64,000 bases of DNA from the NCBI GenBank assembly GCA_047967505.1, contig CM106540.1. The stretch is one strand, 5' to 3'. This document shows, piece by piece, positions 20,278 to 31,634 of the stretch (position 1 is its first letter; each line of letters opens with the position of its first letter). A model generated the notes under the pieces. The model saw nothing but the letters and a program-made list of their open reading frames with translations, searched no databases and was not told the origin of the DNA. Origin of the DNA: Dipteris shenzhenensis (Eukaryota > Polypodiophyta > Polypodiopsida > Gleicheniales). The translations under genes and the position numbers were made by a program.

Positions 20278-20760
20278 TTGTTTGGAGAGCGAAGTAGCAA
20301 AAAAGCATTTGGTCTATTTAAGAAAATGCTGGTAGTAGCACCTATCCTCATCCCACCAGAGTGGACCCAAGATTTTCATGTTTTTTTAGATGCATCCGAC
20401 ATTGCCATAGGGGTAGTCTTAATGAAAACCTTGAAAAAGGTTTTGTTTCAGCCAATCTACTATGCCAGCCATACCTTATCACCAGCCAAACGGAATTATT
20501 CAGTCACTAAAAGGAATCAGTCACTAAAAGGAATGCTTGGGTATGGTATATGCGTTGCAAAAAACCCGGCATTATATTTTGGGCAATGTAGTGGTCTTTC
20601 ATGTTGACAACCAAGCATTACTATATTTGGTCAATAAGCCACAACCATCCAAAAGAATAGCAAGATGGATCCTCCTTTACAAAAATTCAACTACAAAATA
20701 GTGCACACACCAGGAAGACAACATCTGATCGCAGAACCACATTGGAGTCTTAGGAACACC
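20278..20760 (+). pseudogene. RNase H of Ty3 element A
   Basis: The frame 20278-20607 reads FHVFLDASDIAIGVVL and PIYYASHTLSPAKRNYSVTK, the first RNase H motifs. A small repeated segment (SVTKRNQSLKG) follows. In other frames come VDNQALLYL-like sequence and NYKIVHTPGRQHLIA near 20690-20720. It lies directly after RT. Confidence 0.78.
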
Positions 20761-21685
20761 CAAGACAAGGAATTCTGGATGACCTACCAGATGCATTTTT
20801 GTTCCAAGTGGAAGCTATTCATGGAATAGATTGGTATGACAGAATGCTATGGTTCCTAACAGATGGAGTGTTTCCTGAAAGTTTCACAAGGAGGCATAAA
20901 CTGGCTCTCAAAAGCATACCATTCATGATCACCACAGGAGCTTTGTATAAAAGGGAAATAGATCAAATACTCCCATGATGCGTCTCGGACCATGAGTAGC
21001 ATGTTGTTTTATAGAAAGCCCTTCAAGGGGCATCGAGTGGCCATTCTGTTGGTGATGCGATATTAACAAAAAATATTTTTCAAGACAAATTGTGGTGACC
21101 AAAAGTAATCAAAGACTCTAGAAAAGAAATGCTTGTACTACTAAAGAGATGGACTACCATTGGATGCCGATAGATTGCCACTCAACCCAATCTTTCCGCC
21201 TGAGCCATTCCAAAAAAGATGTTTAGGTTTTGTGGGGCCATTCAAACCAGCTGCAAAACAAATTGGGAACAAATACATTTTGGTAGCCATGGATTATTTT
21301 ACTAAGTGGGTAGAGGCACAAGCTCTGCATGACATTTTCATCTACAACATCATTATGCGGTTTGGATGTCCAATAGAGTTAGTATTAGATTAAGGAGAAG
21401 TCTTTCTAAATAGAATCATTAAAACACCTGACAAAAGTTCACATGATTGTTTAAAAATTTGTATTAAAATACCACCTGCAAGAAGCCGGACAGGTAGAAA
21501 GTTCTAACAAAATCATGAAGTAGATTTTGAAATTGATAGTTTCAAAAAATGAAACGGACTAAGTTGGATTCAGCGTTGTGGGCATTCCAAACAGCATTCA
21601 AGGTAAGCATGGGAATGACACCCTTCAAGTTAGTTTATGGAGTTGAGGAGGTAGTGCCCATGGAATTTGTGACCGCCAACGCAAA
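20761..21685 (+). pseudogene. Integrase of Ty3 element A, ending at a chimeric junction
   Basis: The core reads [20 protein letters not shown] followed by [23 protein letters not shown] and, in another frame, QEAGQVESSNKIMK. The first catalytic Asp (normally DFVGP) is replaced by Gly; the second Asp and the Glu are recognisable. The tail reads ALWAFQTAFKVSMGMTPFKL and VYGVEEVVPMEF, typical of the end of the core domain. At about 21685 the reading frame passes without a break into RNase H sequence of a different element. The usual integrase C-terminus is absent. Confidence 0.78.
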
Positions 21686-22340
21686 GGGAGTCCAACGATT
21701 CACTGGCCACATGGGCTACTACAGAAGGTTCGTCTTGTTCTATGCGAACATAGCCCGCCAATTATACAATCTGCTAGTATCCTTGGAGTGGACCGAGCAA
21801 TGCAAAAAATCCTTCGAAACCCTCAAACTAGCCCTAGCCACCACATCGGTGTTGAGAGCACCTGACTGGGATCTAATATTCCACGTCGATGCTTCCAACT
21901 TTGCTATCGGGTGTGCTAGCGCAACCAAGGGAGCATAATCTGGACTACCGGGTGTACTTTGCGAGTCATCAATTGAATGAGGCCGAGGTCAACTACACAA
22001 CAACCAAGAGGGAAGGTCCGGCCATGGTCTTTTTAGTCAAGAAGTTCAGGCATTACTTGTGGGCCAACAAGCTCGTCTTCTTCATGGTGGACCACTAAGC
22101 ATTGTTATACTTGGTCAACAAGCCATGCATGATGGGACGCATCACCAGGTGGATGCTAATCCTCTTGGAGTTCGACTTCACAGTCGATGTACGTAAGGGG
22201 AAGGACCATGTCCTAGCCGACCACGTATCAAGAATCCCAAACGACGAAGCCCTGATGGGAGTCGAAGATGACCTCCTTGACGCTTCCCTCTTCCTCATCG
22301 ACATCATACCTGAATGGGCCACCGAGGTCGGTCACTACTT
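21686..22340 (+). pseudogene. RT thumb and RNase H of Ty3 element B
   Basis: The segment begins VQRFTGHMGYYRRFV, the end of the RT thumb, followed by the connection WTEQCKKSFETLK. RNase H motifs are FHVDASNFAIGC, LNEAEVNYTTTKRE and, after a TAA at 22096, ALLYLVNKPCMMGRITRW and VRKGKDHVLADHVSR. No upstream RT of this element is present. The sequence is more GC-rich and better preserved than element A. The motifs are of the Athila/Tat type. Confidence 0.85.
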
Positions 22341-23657
22341 GGCCAACGGCCTACCCTTGGACCAAGCTCTTAGGAAAGATAGATCCCGCAAACTCATTAA
22401 GGATGCAGCATTGTATCAGCTAATTGCAGGCCAACTATACCGCATGGGCAAGGATGGCATCATGCAAAGATGTATGTGCGAGCATGAATACATCAAGGTG
22501 CTCGAGGAAGCCCACTCTGGAATTGTAGGAGGGCATTTTGCCGCTGATGTTATAGCACACAAGGTGCTCCAAGCTGGCCTTTAGTGGCCGACTCTCTTCA
22601 AAGACAGCCAAATTCACCAAGCGGTGCGACCCCTGCCAACGTGTGCAAATCCCACATAAGGTGGACATGATGCCCTTTATTCGGAATCTTAACCGATCAA
22701 CCCTTTGAGAAATGGGGCATCGATTTTATTGGACCCATAAGTCCAGCAGCTAAATGAACCGGAGCCAGATACATCATCTTGGCCACAGATTACTTCACCA
22801 AGTGGGTAGAAGGGAGAGCCACCGTGAAGGCAGATGCGAGATCCACCGCCAAATTCTTACATGAACAAGTTATCACGTGGTTCGGATGTCCCTTAGAGCT
22901 AGTCAGCGACCAAGGAAGTCATTTTCTCAACGGAATAGTGAATTCATGATCATACATAGGAAGTCAACGCCATACTATCCTAGGGCGAATGGCTTGGTTG
23001 AGAGCTCCAATAAAACTTGTTGTAAGATCATAACTTACATAGTAGAGGCCAGTCACACCAATTTGGAGCATAAGCTCATTGCAGCCTTATGGGCCTATAG
23101 AACATCCTATAAGGTGGCCACGCACTGCACCCCCTTCAGCCTAGCCTTTGGGGTGGAGGCGGTGATGCCGATGGAGGATGTAGTGCCTAGCCTCCGCCTT
23201 ACTGTCAAAGAAAGGCTCATGGAGAATGCTTTGGTAGAATGGTTAATTGACCTTGAAAAGCTAGAAGAAATAAGGTTGTGCAGCCTACTGCCTCTGGGTG
23301 GAGAAGGCCCGAAGCAAAAAGTGGTTCGACCACAACCTCAAGAACAAAGACGTTGTAGAGGGTGATTTGGCACTCCTCTACAGCATCCGCAATATGAAGT
23401 GCAAGCTCAAGTACCGAGTTATGGGTCCCTATCACGTGGTTGAGATCACTCCACAAGGGGCGTGCCGAATAGCTACCCTTGATGAAATAGAAATGGATGA
23501 CTACCTTAACGAGAGCAAATTAAGGAGATACTACAGACCACTCACACGTCCTACCCTTCAAGGCATCCATAGAGAAAAAGAACTCAAGGCCGAGGTAGCC
23601 AGGATGAAACGCCAGGCCATCAAAGAAGCCATAGCACATAACACTAAGCTCAGATAG
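22341..23657 (+). pseudogene. Integrase of Ty3 element B
   Basis: The zinc-binding domain reads HEYIKVLEEAHSGIVGGHF, with CDPCQR in a shifted frame at about 22628. The catalytic core motifs WGIDFIGPI, LVSDQGSHFLN and NGLVESSNK all keep their acidic residues. The C-terminal part (KKWFDHNLKNKDVVEGDLAL, YRVMGPYHVVEI, LNESKLRRYYRP) is complete and has no chromodomain, which fits Athila/Tat rather than chromoviruses. Stops at 22582 and in the core, plus frameshifts near 22600 and 23300, disable it. Confidence 0.85.
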
Positions 23658-23679
23658 CACAAGCAAATGGCAGTACTTA

Positions 23680-24085
23680 AAGCAACGCTTGAACAGCGAG
23701 GACTAGCAGATGAACTAACGATAGAACCAGCTAGGTTACATGTTCAACTGCAAGGATCGATCATGCGTATCAGAGCACTTGTGGATCTGAGAGCGAGCCA
23801 CAACTTCATCTCTCGCGAGGTATGGGAAAAGCTATAGGTGCCCCTAAACCTCACTGTCGCTTCAGTAAGGGCTATCAATGGCCAACTCATAAGCACCTTG
23901 GGTTTTGTGAACTTAAGTCTAACGGTTCTCCCCCAAGCAGTAGAAATACGCTTTTATGTTCTCTGCACATAAGCAACTGACGAACAGATCATATTGGGAA
24001 GCACCTGGTGTTACGCCGTGAACTGTCGAATCGGTTGGCAAGCCCGGACAGCTTCTCTCACGAATGGTGATAGAACTGTGGTAAA
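23680..24085 (+). pseudogene. Retropepsin-like domain downstream of integrase
   Basis: The reading frame contains IRALVDLRASHNFISREVW, matching the Ty3 protease motif ALVDSGASHNFIS with the Ser-Gly after the catalytic Asp changed to Leu-Arg. It continues after two stops to EQIILGSTW, the second protease landmark. Protease normally precedes RT, so finding it just after integrase is unexpected. It may be the start of another truncated element inserted or recombined here, which I think most likely, or an unusual domain order. It is inactive as written. Confidence 0.65.
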
Positions 24086-24764
24086 TCCCGCTGTGTGAAC
24101 CAAGCCCTGCTCCTTCAGTTGCACCCTCGCCGGCCTAAGACAAAGAAGTTCTATGGGAGGGCGGACCTCAAGCTCTATCCACCTCCAACCCTCCAAACAG
24201 CAACCCCTCGAAAAGAGTCTGACCCCGAAAGGAGCAGAGGGTCAACTGCGGTGGCAACCCGCTACAATTGCCCATTACGCCACCATTGCCATCACCCACT
24301 CAATAAAGCCATGAACAGCAAATACAAGAGGCTATTCTCTGTGCTAAATGCTACTTCAATCGGAACCAATGACCAGAAGGAATCCAGGCAACACAGGAGT
24401 CCCTAATTGCTTCAGAGATGTCTCTGTTAAAGGCGTATGTGCCAAGAAGAAGGACACGATGCGATCCTGCACTTTGGAGTCCAGGCTCCAATCCACCTCC
24501 TCAACCCTAACATCCCCCCAACCTCTGTCGTCGTCCACAGATCACACTGATCGCTGCCATAGCCGTATTCTGTCGATCGTCGTTATCCACAAATCCCGCC
24601 GATCGTCGCCTTATGCCATCCTGCCGACCATGGGGATAGCAAAACTTATATAAAGGAGCCCTATCCCATCGGGTCGTCGCCATAGCAATTTTTCCCAAAC
24701 TCTGCTAAAATTCTATCAGAATTCTCACAACCCCCTACCCTCTTTCACACAGCCATCCAACAAT
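24086..24764 (+). promoter_or_regulatory. Promoter-like region with TATA box
   Basis: No coding sequence was recognised in this relatively GC-rich stretch. TATATAAA lies at 24647-24654, followed after about 110 bp by the first ATGs of the next reading frame (24763 and 24771). This arrangement suggests a U3/R-type promoter of a retroelement LTR or a stand-alone promoter. LTR ends and a PBS could not be identified. Confidence 0.45.
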
Positions 24765-27700
24765 GAGTTTATGTCCTCAAACTCTTCCTCTTCCACCTCT
24801 TCCACCGATTCCCTCATCACTCACTTGCCCTCATTCTTCCCCATGGATCCGGGAAATGAATTCTTTGAGTTTGAGACGAAGCTTGGACTCCACCCTCGAC
24901 CTCCTATTCCACAGGCCACCGGTCCCTCTGACTCACGAAGTACGCCCTCGGCCACATTTGCATGCCCTCCGAATTTCCAATCAAGGATTTACAAGCGGAG
25001 GAGGAAGTGTCTATGCGACATACCACCCAGGAGGGTCCGACAACAGTAGGCACCTTCCTGTGAAGGATGTCTAGAGAGCGCACCCTGACTCCCACCCAAG
25101 GAGAGTACAAAGTCGTGCGCTCATAAACGCACTCGTCGCTCAGGGAGACCCGACTCCAAGAACTAGATGCATGTTCCATCCACTCTCACAACGCCTATGA
25201 GGGGCATGATTATACCCTTCATTACGACACAACAGCAACTTATGCAGCACTAAAGGAGCAAGCAGTGCAAGATGCACTATGGGCGCAGTGGCAAATCGCC
25301 TTCCGTGCCATTTGGATATGAGGCTCTTGCGAGAGTTCCTCTAGGCTTACAGCTCCAATACAAATATGGGCATCCTTCGAGATGCAACGGGCACTCCCCA
25401 CTTCTACCACCTCAATCAGGACATGGTACGAGCCACCCTAGGCATGTCGATCGTCAGCAACAAGTATGCAACAAAGAAGAAGATGCCCAAGGTCCTCAGT
25501 AAAATTTGCCACTACAACCGCAAGAAAAGAAAATGGCACATCCACTTCACATAAACTATCAAGCTGGAGGTGGAAATACTAGCAAGGGCCCTGCAGTGGT
25601 TGATGCAAGTAAGGCACACCGACCACCACCAGTCAATTGGCCGAATATTTTGTTGCCAGCTGGTAGACCCTAGGTCACAAATTGGACAGAAACACATGGA
25701 GAGGTCATCGGCAACCCGATGCTCTACATGCCAATTCTCTACCACATGCTGCAGCAACATCCATCTATCGGCCACAGGTTGGCCGAAAAGTCCACCACGG
25801 GACAGGCACAAACAAAGCAAGAAGAAGCAGAGGTCAATCCAAAGCAAGCGAGAACAGAGCCCAGTGCCACTCCGACAAGCCGTCTTGTGCTCGTCTTGTG
25901 CAACCAAACCACAATCAGTTACTCGTACAATACGAGGATCGACAAATGCAGGAATTCCTAAACCATCAACTACGACTCTAGCAAGCGAACCCTCAAGACA
26001 AGGGCAAAAGGATACAACAAGATCCCATATTGGTCGATGACCTCCCAGGTGATGAAACGGTCACGATTGGCCTCCACCCAGGAAGGAGCCCAAGCTATTC
26101 CGGAAACCCCTGTTGTGCCCCAGGTCTCGGCCTCAACAATGCCCCGTTCTCAAGGGACTCTATAATTTTGCAACGTGCCTCACTATCGGCCAACAAGTGG
26201 CTACAGCCACATGACAGCCAAACAGCTCTCTCGTGCCGATCAAATGGAGCAAAATTTATTCGAAGCAATAGCATAGCTCCCACAGGTGGCACAGATAATT
26301 CTTTAGAGGAGGAAAGAACAGGCCTCTCAGCAACCCTCCTCTAGGCACAGCTCTCTGCACGCGACAGCCACACCATGATGGTCGTTGCCTAAGCCACATG
26401 GCAACAGCCCTAGACAAAGCAAATGAGTACTGAGAACAAAGGTTGAAGAGCTAGAGCTGGCAGTCTCAAAGCTCAAGGATGAGCTCTCCTTCAACGAATA
26501 CCTGATCCAAACGCTCATGGACTAGGCCGACAAAGTAGAGTCCGGCCTCATAATAGCATTAGAGCAAAAGGCTTAGGCAGAAGCACAGCACGTCAGGACT
26601 CAGGAGATCTACGCATGCCAGATCCAAACATTACAGGATCTCTTGGTGCAGGAATGGGCACTGACGGTGTCCCTTCAAGAGCAGAATGAGCAGCAACATA
26701 CCCCGGGTCACCCAGAAGACTCAGGGTTGGAAGACCATGAGCAACAAGAATTCCGGATGTACAGGGAGGTCTCCGCACAATTAGCCACATACACACTCGC
26801 ACCACGCACTATCCCCCAAACACTCCAAATGCACTTCGATGCACTCCGTGATTTTGAAAATCTTATATTCCACCTAGATCTCATAGCCCCACTCTTAACG
26901 CCCTCCAAACAATCCTCCACCGCAATCCCGATCAGCCGTCCCATTCTCGCTATGTCCTATTTTTCATTAGATCTTCAGCCATCTAGTCTCTCTCTTCTCC
27001 GCCCCTCTGACCTTCAAACTCTCGCTGCCCATCCCATTTTGCTCAATTTCCAAGCCTGGGTGCCGGATCATCACGGAGTCGACTAGTTATCTAGTAGACA
27101 ATGATGTGATGTACTTAGGAAAGCCCCAGAAACTCAGCCTATGGGTCTGCACCCCCGAAAGTATGCAAGCCGACATTAATTGTATGCAGACCTACGGCTA
27201 AGTCTCCGCAACAATACAATCTCAAGGGCATCTTGCGGCTTACTAGTCTACCACCTACAATCCCGTCGGCATTATAATCCTCTTTAACCGGGTGCTACAA
27301 GCTCTCCAAGACTCACTTGAGTCCTTAGTGAGCAATTTTGAAACAATACATGTAGCATATCCTGAGGAAGTAGCCGAGGAGGAAGGGCAAGAAGCCATCT
27401 TAATATTTAATTCTACCGCCCCCCCTGTCGAAATCCCACAACCACCTCCTCTGCATCCCACCCAACAAGCCACCCAACCTCTCCCGCCTCCCCTTCCTCG
27501 CACCAATGTGTCTGAATATTCTTTCAATGTCTCTAACACCACCACCACATAGCACGAGACCTCCCCGTCCATCTCATCTATGGCTCCAATTGACCTCCGT
27601 GAAGAGGCTCTCAACACGTTGCTCAAGGCAGCCAATTTTGTCTAGACGGCCGACAATATAACGCCAATAGACACAGCACAAGAGGAACCCATGCCTATTG

Positions 27701-28140
27701 AAGATGATGAGGCTCCGCAAGCTCCTCCCTTCTCTCCGCTTGAACATGTACAGTGGCCCCTCGACTTGCATTCATTTCAAGAACTGCCAGATAGTGCACT
27801 TATGCACCATTGGAAGCGCCAACTCGAGAGCTCTCACCTCCACCTCTACGAAATCTTAGACGTGCGTCCCCTCACACAATTCATCACCCAATCTTTTGAT
27901 GATGACTGGCAATGCGCACATCCAAAGCGCATAAGAGAAGGATACCACCTCATCCCCGATGCTCCAGTCACACAAACCGATGCCGACGCTGGTCTACAAT
28001 CTCGCTCGCACATTCCCTTCCTCAAAATGGAGCAGTTTTGGCAGTACTACTGCAGTGCCCACGTCGATCGCCAGATCCACCCACTGTACATGCCAATGGA
28101 ACGACGATGGACTTGGGCAAAATTTCAAAAGCTCGGGGAC
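24765..28140 (+). pseudogene. Long decayed reading frame of unknown family with coiled-coil segment
   Basis: Plus-strand coding-like sequence in linked frames (24771-25049, 25366-25554, 25719-25961, 26643-27086, 27292-27552, 27691-28140). It begins MSSNSSSSTSSTDS. It includes a hydrophobic-heptad segment at about 26425-26700 (KVEELELAVSKLKDELSF, then ALEQKA and LQDLLVQE) likely to form a coiled coil, then Pro-rich linkers, and ends with an acidic/aromatic region (MEQFWQYYCSAHVDRQIHPL). Many breaks are TAG. I do not recognise a domain. Its place after an Athila/Tat-type integrase suggests an additional 3' gene, but it could be a separate element or a host gene. Confidence 0.45.
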
Positions 28141-28149
28141 GACCATTTT

Positions 28150-28585
28150 TCGAGCAAATCTTTTGAGCGTCCGATAGAAGGAAAAAAAAATAATTCCAAC
28201 TATGTAAAAATATGGCAAAAATGGATCGGAAGAAAACATAGTTTCACTTAGAAATATGCAAAGTATTATAGCAGTGCCTATTTTATACAAAAATATTTAC
28301 ATGAATCTTTGGGAATGGTGAGTAACATAATGGGATGGCTTTTGAAGAAATCCACATGTAGAGTAGACATCTCTATGAAAATTCCCTTATGATCCTTCTT
28401 ATAACTTTTACTTAATAGGGGGTGACATTGAAAATGTTCTCTCAACCTATCTTCATCAAAGGGTTTCTCCAAAGAAACCTCATTGAAGTAAGCCATCAAG
28501 GTAGCTTCGCTACCTTGGACAACACTTTTAAAAGTGATATAACTTTCACATCCAATGTCCAAATATAGTCATTCAACCACTGAAA
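28150..28585 (-). repeat. Dispersed repeat R1, uninterrupted copy
   Basis: Reverse complement of the R1 sequence at 17300-17561 plus 18277-18515, without the 715-bp block. The open stretch on the minus strand (28278-28562) reads DIGCESYITFKSVVQGSEAT, then FNEVSLEKPFDEDRL and SHPIMLLTIPKDS. The two copies are of comparable divergence. Its left border abuts the end of the unknown plus-strand gene. Confidence 0.75.
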
Positions 28586-29865
28586 TTGATTGGAAAATCC
28601 CATTTGAGCACATCTATGCCATTATATTTTATAAAATCTTATTACATGTATTTTATGAGAGTGATATATAAGCACAAGTTATAGAAACATATCCATAAAT
28701 ATCTTGTTATTTATGCTATAGAAACACTAGAAAGTTTTTGTCATATTGATATATGTGTTTAATAAGTAATTATATATGTATTATATTATTACATTGAGAG
28801 TGATTATGAGGGATGTTTCTTAAAGGAATTATTTTTCAACACTTTTTAAAGGTAATAACAGGGGTACAAAGGGATGTCTATGGATAACAAAATTTATGTT
28901 ATGTAAAAATGAATGAGTGATTAGTTCGTCTATTTTTATGATAAAGGGATCTAGCTCTAGTGAAAATAAAATTGTAAAAACCATGTTTCCTAAAGAAATA
29001 CAACTTTTAATTGGTCTGAAAAAGTAGTCTCTTGAACATCATCAGACAGCCCCTCAAGGTCATAAAAACAATGTTGCATCACATTGGATGAGGATGCTTC
29101 TGGTATAGAGAAACATTTTAAACCCAAATTATCAGGGGGGAAAGGCCCAACTAGAAGTGGGGGATTGGAATACACACACAAATTTCTCATTGTATTGGGT
29201 GATTTTTTTGCAAAGTCCATTGTCTTCCTCCATTAACTAATCAAGAGAGAGCTGATTGAAAACCTCCCCAAAAATTCCACATTTTCCTTCCCAATCACTA
29301 TTATTTACACCAGTCATTTATGGAAAGTTGCATCACCACCAACTTATTTCAATCAAGATGTTCCTTTATCTCTTGCATATCTAGGGCTAAGATTTCTCAT
29401 GGACTATCTTATTCCAAATTTTCATGTTGGCCTATAAACCAAGAGAAGGTGCTGGCAACGGATCAATATATCCAAAATCTTTCAAGTCTTGGTGCCATAT
29501 GGAGGCATATGGAGGCTTGGTGCCATATGGAGGCATGATAATCATTGGTAAGTGTTGTTATTTTCTGAACTAAAATGTCCGAAGATTTGTCCATATGAGT
29601 AATGTTAAGATATGTGTCCACATTCTCAATATCATATATTTATGTAGCAGTATCTTTCATTTACTCTATTTTTTCCATGATTCAAGTGTGGGTTGCTTCA
29701 TTGTCTATCAAGCACTCTACTGCTGAAATCTATTTTGTCAGGGGTATTGGGTCTATAAGATCTACTATTGCAAATGCAAGAAAAGATTTAATAGGTGATA
29801 GAAATTTTGTTGAGGAGGTCTAAGTCCCCTCTCTAATTGGGTGTTCTGATCTTCATGGACTAGGA
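28586..29865. other. No recognisable gene
   Basis: Very AT-rich sequence with only short, unconvincing frames. A small tandem repeat of TGCCATATGGAGGCATATGG type lies at about 29490-29535. Confidence 0.45.
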
Positions 29866-30510
29866 AACCCGTTGGCTCTGACTCTTTTGTCGTGGTCAAC
29901 CTGGTCTTTAATGTGTATATCTCCTTCTTCAATTCTTACACTTCCTTATTCAATAAAAATCTAGATAAATTTTGCTTTATGAGTTTATCATGCATCTTAG
30001 ATACTACCACTGGAGGCATAAAAGTTCCCAGAATTTCTAGTTCCTCCTCCTCCTGCATGGTCTTAAGGTAGTCCTCAATTGGGGCAACTGCTGTTAGTTT
30101 CTCTTTCAATAGTAAATTTTCAAATAAGAACTTACTATGCTCTTTTGTTAGATTTCCCATTACTATTAATAGCCCTTGCTAAATTTGTACTAACCACTTT
30201 TTGAGTGCCACATCTGTCTGTTGATTCTCCACTAGTTTAATTTTTAGTTGTTCCACATCCTGATGTAGCTCAACTCTTTCTTTCTCATGTTGTTGTGTTA
30301 GCAATTTTTGTTCATCCACTTTGTATTGTAATCTTGCTTTAAACATTGATTTTATTCAATCAAAACATCATTTTCTTCTTATAGTTGTTGCCATTCTAAG
30401 TATACCTTCTCCATCCTACTATACTGCTATCTATGTTGCATTTGAAACCTTTGTAGAAGGGTAATTATCTCATTTGCATCTATGAATATGATTGGATCCT
30501 CTTCAACTTC
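29866..30510 (-). pseudogene. Decayed coiled-coil reading frame downstream of the minus-strand integrase remnant
   Basis: On the minus strand, sequence from about 30500 down to 29870 encodes long charged heptad-like stretches: KVDEQKLLTQQHEKERVELH, DVEQLKIKLVENQQ, then FLFENLLLKEKLTAVAPIED and ELKKEIYTLKTRL. Several stops and one frameshift break it. It lies 3' of the integrase C-terminus of the minus-strand Ty3 element, the same relative position as the coiled-coil segment after element B on the other strand. This suggests a lineage-specific extra gene. The function is unknown. Confidence 0.5.
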
Positions 30511-30764
30511 CTCGAGGCTCTTTTCCCTGTGATTTGGCTTTTCTTGTACAGGTGGTGACTACTATCGTGAGTTTTGTTGTTATGGTGAGTCCATGGGATT
30601 TTCTCCCATTAGAGGTGTTCTCTCTTGAATTTTTGGCATCTGTTCTTTTGGGTTGTCTTGTACTTCCTGTTCTGGCATCATGGTCTCTTTGACTTCCTGT
30701 TCTTCCTGTCGTCTTGGCATCTTGTTCATCCCTATTGCATGGTCTGCAATTTGTGGTTATTTTG

Positions 30765-30878
30765 AGTTCGGGCTTCTTTAAAAATCCCTCAGCTAAAATT
30801 TTCTTCTCAATAAAAACAACTAAGTGATTTTTTTCTAAAGTTGATTAAAAAACCCCTCTTGTTATTGTAATTCTCTCG
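30765..30878 (+). mobile_element. MITE fragment (copy 2)
   Basis: An internal part of the MITE family, aligning by eye with 55495-55615: TTTAAAAATCCCTCAGCTAAAA, then TAAAAACAACTAAGTG, and GATTAAAAAACCCCTCTTG then TTATTGTAAT. Both termini and the CACGTG segments are missing. It directly follows the integrase remnant at 30880. Confidence 0.65.
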
Positions 30879-30879
30879 G

Positions 30880-31075
30880 GAACTTTCCCAATTTTGTAAT
30901 AAACATAAATACCCAATCTCCTTCCTTGAACAATTTGAATTTGATGTTTCTGTCAAACCATGCTTTTCTTATCTCTTGGATGACTTGTGTAGTGTGTCAA
31001 CTTTCAAGGCAATCTTCTGCCAATTGATTCAATTGATGTCCTCAAAATTCCACCAACTCCTCTAGATTGAGTTTG
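30880..31075 (-). pseudogene. Integrase C-terminal remnant of the minus-strand Ty3 element
   Basis: Minus-strand sequence encodes LEELVEF, then QVIQEIRKAWFDRNIKFKLF and KEGDWVFMFITKLGKFPREL, the typical end of a Ty3 integrase just after the core. The catalytic core and RNase H are missing, and the sequence joins directly to the RT thumb at about 31075. Confidence 0.75.
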
Positions 31076-31634
31076 CCAACTGAAATCCCAAGATGAGTTT
31101 GACTTTGTTGTGGTCCATGGAGATTCCATTTTGGGACATTATGTGGCCAAGAATTACACCATGTTTGACCCAAAATTGGCACTTAAGAGGATTCAGGGAT
31201 ATGCGGTATAATCAACACTTTTCTAGGACGAGTCTTAGATATTTCACGTGATCATCCCACGTCAAGCTCATGCATATGTCATCCAAGAAGACTTTCACAA
31301 AGTCTCTTAGGTACTCCTTGAAGACCATGATCATCATCCATTGGAAGGTGGCAGGCACATTGGTCAACCCGAATATCATTACTCTAGCCACATACACACC
31401 CCACTCGATTGTGAAGGTTGTTTTATGTTGATCCTGCGACGCGATGGACACTTGGTTGTATCCAGAGAATGTGTCTAGGAAGCTATAGGCTTCCTTTCTG
31501 GCTACCCTTTCCAAGGCATGTTCCGTGAATGGCAAGGGGTAGTGGTCACGCCTGGTGGCAACGTTCATTTTTTTCAAGTTCACGCATACTCTAATTTTTC
31601 CATTCTTCTTCAAGACTATCACGATAGGTGACAC
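31076..31634 (-). pseudogene. Reverse transcriptase of the minus-strand Ty3 element
   Basis: The frame 31634 down to 31212 is open for 140 codons: MSPIVIVLKKNGKIRVCVNL, FLDTFSGYNQVSI with a catalytic Asp, MIFGLTNVPATFQWMM and FVKVFLDDICMSLTWDDH with the paired Asp. The thumb (LKCQFWVKHGVILGHIMSQN) follows after a stop. It then runs straight into the integrase C-terminus, so RNase H and the integrase core have been deleted. Catalytic residues survive, but the gene is not complete. Confidence 0.88.
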
